From positions 75,192,784-75,256,783 of the forward strand of contig OZ038485.1 of assembly GCA_964036315.1 (NCBI GenBank): DNA of 64,000 nt, written 5' to 3'. Source of the stretch: Acanthosepion esculentum (taxonomy: Eukaryota; Mollusca; Cephalopoda; Sepiida; Sepiidae). This document shows positions 56,389-64,000 of the stretch, piece by piece. A model generated the notes under the pieces. The model worked only from the letters and a program-made list of their open reading frames with translations. It was not told where the DNA came from and searched no databases. Numbering within the stretch: the first letter of the stretch is position 1; each line of letters begins with the position of its first letter. The position numbers were made by a program, and so were the translations under genes.

Positions 56389-56699
56389 GTGGCGACAGAG
56401 GATTCGAGACACGCACCCACACCGAAACCCCAAAGCCCCAGTCCCACATCAGTGGCGGCAGAGGAATCGTTTAACCCCACTGGTTCCCACATCAGTGTTG
56501 AACTAGAATTTTGAGCTGGCATTACTACATCAGCGAACGAAACGCAATACACAGCTACCTTTCAAGGTTACTAAAGTATGTGCAAACAATAAACGAGCAA
56601 CCAAGTATCGAGAACGTCTGCTTACAAAAAAACCCAGCTTGTGCACAAAACAAACTGACAAACTCAAGAATTACTTGTAAATTCATGTAACGGCTCTAA

Positions 56700-57438
56700 A
56701 AACTCTGAAAAAGATACGACATTTTCCCAGAGTACAATCTACAACTCGATTGAAACATTCGAATACGTACCAGAGGAAGACAAAACATTCGAGGCTTTTT
56801 ACAGGCGTTATGAAGATATTTTCAATGTAGATTGTGAACAATGGCCTAGTGAGAAAAAGGTACGTCTGTTATTAAGGAAACTGGGAGCTATCGAACATGT
56901 TAGGTTCATAGACTATATATTACCCAAGAAAATTACGGACCTGAATTTCTCAGAGACTATTAAGCTCCTAACAGAACTATTCGGGCCTAACATAACCTTG
57001 TTCCACAAACGTTAGAAATGCCTGAACACAGTCAAGGACAACCAGCAAGATTTTCTAACGTTTGCGGCGTCGGTAAACAAGCTCTGTAATGATTTCAAAC
57101 TAGCCGAGCTGACTGCCAACGATTTTAAGTGTTTAATATTCGCACAAGGTCTAGTATCAGTAGAAGACGCCGAGGTCAGACGTCGGGTACTTACCAAACT
57201 CGAAAACGAACAAGGATTGACTCTCCAAAAATTAGCAGAGGATTGTCAAAGAATAATGTCTGTCAAGTGTGACTCAAAGACGATCGAGGAATCAGGTGTG
57301 GCTCAGATTAGAAAAATCAGAAGTAACCCAACTTCTTATTCCCCGCAAAAAGACAAAAGGCAAATCTCATGTTCTAAATCCCGCAATAAATAAAATACAA
57401 ATAGGCTAAAGAAACCTCCCGGACAATGTTACCATTGG
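56700..57438 (+). pseudogene. Gypsy 2 gag, with stops
   Basis: Capsid-type block FEAFYRRYEDIFNVDCEQW, LRKLGAIEHVRFIDYILP, LIFAQGLVS and LTLQKLAEDCQRI. In-frame stops at 57013-57015 (TAG) and 57391-57393 (TAA). The first part of the zinc knuckle (from about 57427) has lost a cysteine. Confidence 0.82.
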
Positions 57439-58325
57439 ATGATTTTCTGTCCATTCAAGAAGAAAACATATTTCAAAAATTGCAATAAAAATGGTCATAA
57501 CTTAACTCAGTGCTGGTACGCCAACAAGACGAGGAAACACAAAAGTAAAATTAGGCAAGCCCAATCAGACAACATAGTCGATAGGAATTTAAGAAAATAC
57601 GTGACTGTTGATATTTTCAATAACTCTATAAAATTCCAGCTTGATTCGGGTTCTGACCTCTCGATTATCAACTGGCGTACTTGGCGAAAGTTAAACAGGC
57701 CGACCCTATTAAAGACGGATAAAAGAGCAAAACCCGTAACTGGCGAGAATATTAACATCTTAGGCCAGGTGATCCTTACAGTAACACTAAATGGAGTTAC
57801 CAAAAAGCTGAAAGCCTACGTACTAGAAAATTCAGATAACCTATTCGGAACATATTGGATAGAAAAATTCAATCTATGGGATTGCCCAATGAGCACTCTT
57901 TGCCGAAAAATAAAAAGGATAACGTCCAATTCGGAAAATCTCAAAAAGGAACTCAAACAACAATTTTCCCAGGTTTTTTCTGGCGGCCTTGGGAAATGTT
58001 CTAAATTTAAAGCTAACTTCAAGGTGAAGGACGGTGCAAGACCAGTTTTCAAAAAGAAACGAAATGTCCCTTTCGCTGCTCTAGAGCAGATCAACAAAGA
58101 ATTAGATAGACTCGAACAGGCGGGTATTCTATCAAAAACAGATTTTAGCGAATGGCAGCACCTACGATCTATGTCAAAAATATTCCAACCAAATACGAGT
58201 ATGCGCAGATTTTTCCACAGGGCTAAACGATGCTTTGCAGGATCATCATTATCCCCTGCCAAGCCCTGAAGAAATCTTCAACAAATTGAATAGCGGAAAA
58301 ATCTTTTCCAAAATATACCTTTCAG
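57439..58325 (+). pseudogene. Gypsy 2 knuckle, protease and RT 5' part, frameshifted
   Basis: Contains the second knuckle (FKNCNKNGHNLTQCW), protease LDSGSDLSII, and the pre-RT domain through LEQAGILSKTDFSEW. A shift at about 58150 moves the rest (VCADFSTGLNDALQDHHYP) to another frame. RT motif A is destroyed: the catalytic Asp codon reads Tyr (KIYLS) and about 11-12 codons after it are deleted at 58324. Confidence 0.85.
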
Positions 58326-58815
58326 TTCTAAATTGCTCTGCATAAACACCCATAAAGGTCTGTACAAATATAACAGACTGGCTTTCGGGGTCAAGGTTGC
58401 GCCTGCAATCTTTCAGCAGGTCATGGACGCCATGCTGGGCGACCTTGACTACGCAACAGCCTATTTTGATGATATACTGGTGACCAGTAAAACGTCGGCA
58501 GAGCAACGGAACCGTATAATAAACGTATTCAAGAAGTTACAAGAATACGGGCTTAAGGTTAAGGAAGCAAAGTGTGATTTTTTCTTACCAGAGATCAAAT
58601 ACCTAGGTCACATTATAAATAGAGACGGTCGTCGGCCGGATCCAGAAAGAGCCAATGCAATCAGAAACATGCCGGTCCCAGTTAACGTTCAATGCTTCCT
58701 CCTACAAAGCTTCCTCGGCCTTGCTAACTTCTACCAAGGTTTCATTAAGAACATGCAGAATTTGAGAGGACCTCTCAACGAACTTTTAAAAAAGGATATG
58801 GGTATGGACCCCTGA
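58326..58815 (+). pseudogene. Gypsy 2 RT 3' part
   Basis: LLCINTHKGLYKYNRLAFG, then catalytic YFDD (58462-58473), EIKYLGHIINRDG, and the thumb LQSFLGLANFYQGF. A one-base insertion near 58800 ends the frame. Confidence 0.85.
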
Positions 58816-59200
58816 ATACCAAGACGCATTCGAGAAGATCAAGAAAACACTTACTTCAGATCTCTCTCTCACCCACTACGACCCTAATCTCGACATCATA
58901 GTCGCAAGTGATGCAAGCCTATACGGCATCGGTGCTTGCATTCTCCACAAACTGCCAGATGGTTCGCGAAAAGCCATAGCACACACATCTAGATCTTTAC
59001 TACCATCAGAGAAACAATATTTCCAAATAGAGAAAGAGGCTCTAGGGATAATATTCGCCGTCACTAAGTTCCATCGATACCTACATGGAAGACGGTTCAT
59101 GCTGTAAACGGACCATAAACCTCTAATAACAATTTTGGGTTCCAAGAAAGGCCTACCGGTCTATACGGCGAATAGATTACTTCGTTGAGGAACGATTCTT
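58816..59200 (+). pseudogene. Gypsy 2 RNase H, with stops
   Basis: VASDASLYGIGACI with the first catalytic Asp, SRSLLPSEKQYFQIEKEAL, then stops at 59105-59107 (just before TDHKPL) and 59186-59188. Confidence 0.82.
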
Positions 59201-60581
59201 TTGAATTACAATTTTAAGATCGATTTCCTAAAATCTAAAAATATTTGTCATGCGGACAGTTTATCGCGACTCATTCCTAAAAATACGGAAGTTTTTGAAG
59301 ACTCCATCATTGCTACACTAAGGACGAATTATGAAATCAAAAATATTATTGCGAATACAATTAGAGAACTCCCAGTTACTTTGGCCGACATAAAAAGGGA
59401 GTCTCGAGAGGATGAATTCATCCAAAGTATCAAAAACAAAATTCGAAACAAAGACCTAAATGTGCCTGAAGTTTTCTCCTTTTGTGAGGATGTTCTACTG
59501 TATAATGACCGAGTAGTGATTCCAAATAGCCTACAAAGAAAAATCCTTAAGGATTTTCCCATGGGACATCCGGGGAAGAGCCGTACGAAAAGCCTCATGC
59601 GCTGCTACGTATATTGGCCAAATATGGACAAAGACATAGCAGACATGATAGAATCTTGTAAGAGATGCGTGCTTGCAGCAAAATCTCCAACCACGACGTG
59701 CAAACCATGGCCAAACACAGACCATCCATGGCAGAGAATTCATGTGGATTTTTCAGGGCCCTTAGACAACACTGTGTACTACCTTATTGTTGTGGATAGC
59801 CACTCAAAATGGCCTGAGGTCCTGCAATGTAAAAAAAACAACCGCCAACTGCACGATTGGATTTTTACACGAGCTATTCGCGCGTTTTGGCGTGGTAGAT
59901 TGTGTAGTGACTGATAACGGCATTCAATTCACATCAAGTGAATTCATAAACTTTTGCAAGTCGTATCAAGTGGACCACATTACGACGCCTCAGTATCACC
60001 CCAGGTCGAACGGTCAGGCCGAGAGGTTCGTGGACACTCTAAAAAGAGCTTTAAAAAAGGCACTAGGCACATCGACGGATAGAGCATTACAACAGTTTCT
60101 GCAGGTGTATAGGATAACCCCTAATCCTAACACGCCCATGGGACGCTCGCCTGCAGCAACAATGCTCGCAAGAAAAATCAAGTCCGTCTTTAATAAACTC
60201 ATTCCACGGCAAGCGAAGTTCAAGAAAACCGTCTCTCTCCCTAAGAAATACTTTAATCCTAGCGACAAAGTCCTTTGTAAGGCTTACAAAAACAACATAA
60301 CATTCTGGGAAATAGGCAACATCAAACAGAGAATTGGCGAATTGGTCTATATTGTCCAGGGACCGAAAAATACCCACAAACGCCATATGAACCAGCTCAG
60401 GAAATGCCGTTTGAAGGAATCTGAGGAATCACCACAAAATATCTGCGAAGAGCCAATCGACGTAATATTCGAACATTTCGATCTTGACACACCCCAAGTC
60501 TCTCCGGAAATACGACGCTCGGGGAGAAAGAGAAAATTTACTCAACCACTCGACGTGAATCCCAAGAGGAAGAAGTATTAA
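59201..60581 (+). pseudogene. Gypsy 2 integrase, frameshifted
   Basis: HHCC region (HPGKSRTKSLMR ... CKRCVLAAK) and first Asp (HVDFSGP) in one frame. A shift in the A run at about 59830-59838 moves VTDNGIQFTS and RSNGQAERF, the second Asp and the Glu, to the next frame. The C-terminus is RSGRKRKFTQPLDVNPKRKKY-like, as in Gypsy 1. Confidence 0.87.
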
Positions 60582-60660
60582 CAGTTTTACTTTTTTTTTT
60601 TCCTTCAAGAAAAAAAAAGAGAAAAAAGAAAAGAAAAGAAGAAAACTCTTGGAAGGTGGG
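60582..60660 (+). other. Gypsy 2 3' untranslated region and polypurine tract
   Basis: A T run followed by an A/G-rich stretch and CTTGGAAGGTGGG immediately before the 3' LTR. Confidence 0.7.
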
Positions 60661-60909
60661 TGTTGTCAGACCGATACTTTCCTACATCATGGACTCTCCC
60701 AGTACTATATTATTATGTGAATGGTAGTATCATGGGAGTAGCACCAGTAATGCGCAGCCGCGTACGATACCAATATCGGACACCACTGGATAGTAAGCTC
60801 TGCTTACTCTTACACTATTCTTTGTAACTTTTCTGTTTAATATATCTTTCTTACCTCTAACCCGTGTTCCGTGTTTTCCTTCCGTGGCCCCTACTTCGGG
60901 TCCACATCA
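60661..60909 (+). mobile_element. Gypsy 2 3' LTR (249 bp, uninterrupted)
   Basis: TGTTGTCAGACCG ... GGTCCACATCA. It retains the empty SINE target GTAGCACCAGTAATGCGCAG and thereby dates the SINE after the Gypsy insertion. Confidence 0.92.
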
Positions 60910-60914
60910 ATATT

Positions 60915-63867
60915 TGAGCCAGTTACTTTGTATTACACATTTATGCGTTTTCTGTGTCAAAATTAAAATAAATACTTTTTCTACTCATTTAGGCATTTTT
61001 ACTTTATAAATAATAAAATAAGCAACGTTTTCTACAAATATATGCTTTTTTCTACATAAATATGAAAATAAGCTACGAAAAGCAATGAAAATGACCTAAT
61101 TTTTCTATGCTTTTATGATTTTTCAAAATAAATATTAAAATAAGTAACTTTTTCAACATAGTTGCGCTTTCCTCGTCATAAATATTAAAATAAGCATTTT
61201 TGTACATATCTATTCTTTTTTCTTAATAAATAAAGCTACTTTTTCTGAACATATATGTACTAAATATTTCACTGTTACTTTTCCTATACATTTATACTTA
61301 TATTTTCAACATAAATATTTTAGTCAGTTACCTTGTATGACACATTTAGGTGTTTTCTTCATTAAAATTAAGCTATTTTTTCTACACATTTATGCTATTT
61401 TCTACAAAAATATTAAAATAAGCTACATTTTCTCCACCTTTATGACTTTGTCTACATAAATATTTAATTCTGTTACTTTCTAATATTTATGATTTTTTAA
61501 AAATATTTATGCTTTTTAAAACATAAATATTTAATTCAGTTACTTTTTCTACTGTTTCTGCTTTTTTATTCGTAAGTATTAACATAAGGATCTTATAAGA
61601 CAAATTAATGCTTTTTATTACTAAACATGAAAATATGCGCCTTTTTAAAAATATTTATGCTTAGTCAAATACAGATACAAAAATAAGATTATTTTTCTCC
61701 ACGTCTTCATTTTCCTCATGAACAAACAACTACTTTTCTAGACATTTATCCTTTTGCATTCATAAATATTTAAATAAGCAACTTTTTTACACATATATGC
61801 TATTTTTTCATGAATATTAAAATATGCCATTTTTTCTACACATTCAAGATTTTTCTGCATAAAAATTCAGATAAGCTACTTTTCTACACATGTATTTTCA
61901 ATATAAAAATTAAAATGAGCTACTTTTGCTATGTTTTTATGCATAAATATTATAAGTTGCTTTTTGTATACATTTATGCATTGTTCTTCATAAATATTAA
62001 AATAAGTTACTATTTACATGCGTTTGCTTTTTTAGTATAAATATTTAATTCAGTTACTTTTTCCACATATTTATCATTTTTCTTCATAAAAATGAAAATA
62101 AGGTAATTTTCTACACTCATGCTTTTTCTACATAAAAATTAAAGATGTGCATTTTCTACATATTTATGCTTTTTACTTCATAATGAGCTATTTTCTGCAC
62201 ATATATTCATTTTTCTTCATAAGTATTAAAATAAGTTACTTTTTCAACACATACATGTTTTTTTTCTTTATGAATATTAAAAGAAACATTTTATAAACAT
62301 TTACGCTTTTTTCTTCATAAATACTGAAATAAGTTACTTTTCTATATATTTATGCATTTTTCTTAATGAATGTTCAAAAAGGAGATTTTATGACTCATTT
62401 ATGCAATTACTTAATAAATATTAAGCTACTTTTTCTATGAATTTATGTTTTCTTCTTAAAAATTAACATTATATTTTTCACACATTTCTTCATAAGTATT
62501 AAATAATTTCACACATTTCTTCATAAGTATCAAAATAATTTACTTTTTCTATTAATGCTTTTTTGCCCATGAATGAGAATATATACAAATTTTATGCTTT
62601 TTTCTTCATAAATATTAGAATAAGCTAATATTTCTATATATCTGTGTATTTGCTTCGTAAATATTAAAAAATTACATTTTCTATATATTTATGCTTTTTT
62701 CAACATAAATATTAAAATACCTTTTCTAGAGAGTTATGCTTTTTTCTTCAAAAATATTAAACTAAGTTACTTTTTCAAAACATTAATACTTTTTTATTCA
62801 TAAATATTAAACAAGTTAATTTTCACTCTATTTATGTTTTTTCTTCATAAATTTTAAAAGAAACTACATTTTCTACACATTTATGCTTTTTCTTCATAAA
62901 TATGAAAAAAACCTCCATTACTACATATTTCTGCATTTTTCTCCATAAATATTATAAGTTTCTTTTTGAACACATTTATTTTTTCTTCATAAATATTAAA
63001 ATAAGCTACTTTTACTACCCATTTATGTTGAGCAATTCAGAAATATTAAAATAAGTTTCATTTTTGTACATTTATTCTTTTTTCTTCATAAATATTGAAA
63101 TTATCTTGCTTTTCTACACATATCTTCATTTTTATAGACACATGAAAATAATCATTTTCTAAGCATTCGTAGTTTTTTCTTCATAAATAACAAAATAAGC
63201 TACTTTCTTACACATTTATACTTCTTCATAAATATTAAAACAAGTTACTTTTACTGCACATTTATGCATATCTCTTTATAAATAATTGAATAAGTAATTT
63301 TTCAACACATTTATGCATTTTTCTTCATAAATGTTTAAAGATACTTTTTCTACACATTTATTCTTCTTTCTTCATATATATTAAACTAAGTTACTTTTTC
63401 TAAACATTTATACATTCTCTTCATAAATATTAGAATATGCTATTTTTTATACATATTTATGTTTTATTCTTCCTAAGTATTTTGCTTTTTTCTTCATACA
63501 TATTAACGATGTTAATTTTTCTATACATTTCAGCAGTTTTCGTCATAAATTAAGTTACTTTTTATACACATTTATGCTTTTTCTTCATAAATATGAAAAT
63601 ATGCACCTTTTTAAACTCACTTATCATAAGTCATGAACAAATATTAAAATAAGCTTCTCTATCTTTTTTCTTCAAAAACATGAACATAAGGTAGTTTTTT
63701 CATCACATTTCTGCATTTTTCTGGATAAATATTAAAATGAGTTAATTTTTCAACACATTTCCGCTTTTTGTTTATAAATAGTAAATAAGCTCCTTTTTCT
63801 ATACATTTATTCATTTTATGCAGAAACATTAAAATTAGCTTTCTTCTACACATTTATGCATCATTAG

Positions 63868-63921
<54 letters not shown>

Positions 63922-64000
63922 GTAAATATCCTTTTCTACAGTTATGCTTTTTTCTTCATTAATATTAGTGTAATTTGCTTTTTGTACACATTTATACTTC
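60915..64000. repeat. Third satellite family, right part
   Basis: About 60 diverged ~50-base monomers of the CATAAATATTAAAATAAGCT type, running to the window end. Frames inside it (for example 61810-62040) are repeat translations. Confidence 0.9.
63870..63917. repeat. (TA)n microsatellite in satellite
   Basis: About 22 TA repeats interrupting the family-3 monomers. Confidence 0.95.

Larger units (their letters stand above)
55913..60909 (+). mobile_element. Ty3/Gypsy retrotransposon 2, complete but decayed
   Basis: Both LTRs are present and the element is flanked by a 5-bp direct repeat, ATATT (55908-55912 and 60910-60914). It belongs to the same family as Gypsy 1, with colinear gag, protease, RT, RNase H and integrase, but it carries many more disabling changes. 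The 5' LTR is 476 bp against 249 bp for the 3' LTR because a SINE landed in it. Outside the SINE the LTRs differ at only a few positions. Confidence 0.92.

Noticed and set aside
1..64000. CRISPR array, operon or prokaryotic system
   Set aside because: The direct repeats are contiguous satellites without unique spacers, and the genes are spliced and eukaryotic.

Overview
This window is nuclear DNA from an animal. It is AT-rich, has spliced genes with large introns, and is dominated by transposon relics and satellite DNA. The mix of Penelope, Ty3/Gypsy (K02A2.6-like), Merlin, Tc1/mariner and LINE relics, with ~50-bp satellites and introns of many kilobases, suggests a lophotrochozoan, probably a mollusc and possibly a cephalopod. 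That placement is inference; no taxon-specific sequence proves it.

Real genes. Three cellular genes are supported, all on the minus strand. (1) An intact single-exon ISCA2 (mitochondrial 4Fe-4S assembly) lies at 1816-2286, with a CRE plus an ETS site just upstream. (2) An intact single-exon SLIRP-like mitochondrial RNA-binding protein lies at 9989-10291, with ETS and ERR-type sites upstream. (3) The last seven coding exons of NSF (the SNARE-disassembly ATPase) lie between 34918 and 23240. They encode the whole D2 ATPase domain and the C-terminus, 254 residues in frame across six GT-AG introns. The 5' part of NSF is not in the window, so its next upstream intron exceeds 29 kb.

Layout. 1-4.8 kb: ISCA2 and AT-rich flanks. 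4.87-6.23 kb: five tandem copies of a ~298-bp unit, each with an antisense copy of the 5' domain of U2 snRNA joined to an unrelated, highly structured 3' body. 6.9-7.7 kb: Merlin transposase relic. 8.1-9.3 kb: two inverted-repeat (foldback) elements. 10-10.4 kb: SLIRP. 10.7-14.9 kb: nested LINE, LTR and mariner relics, partly between two long inverted repeats. 14.9-23.2 kb: AT-rich DNA without recognisable genes, downstream of NSF. 23.2-34.9 kb: the NSF exons. The 7.2-kb intron between its sixth and fifth listed exons holds a Penelope-like element that is itself split by a ~2.1-kb TIR element, plus a decayed hammerhead-ribozyme-like fold. Another NSF intron holds a Tc1 relic. 35.5-35.7 kb: a 200-bp assembly gap. 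35.7-64 kb: a satellite field of three monomer families (51, ~50 and ~50 bp), interrupted by two Gypsy elements, a 5'-truncated LINE, an unclassified block and a PHD-finger relic.

Most notable. A SINE-like insertion with a perfect 15-bp target-site duplication sits in the 5' LTR of the second Gypsy element. It shares a sequence domain with the spacer of the U2-headed tandem array, which links both to one apparently undescribed family. All Gypsy, LINE, Penelope and DNA-transposon reading frames are broken, so nothing mobile here looks autonomous. The cellular genes do not form an operon; ISCA2 and SLIRP share only mitochondrial destination and promoter style.
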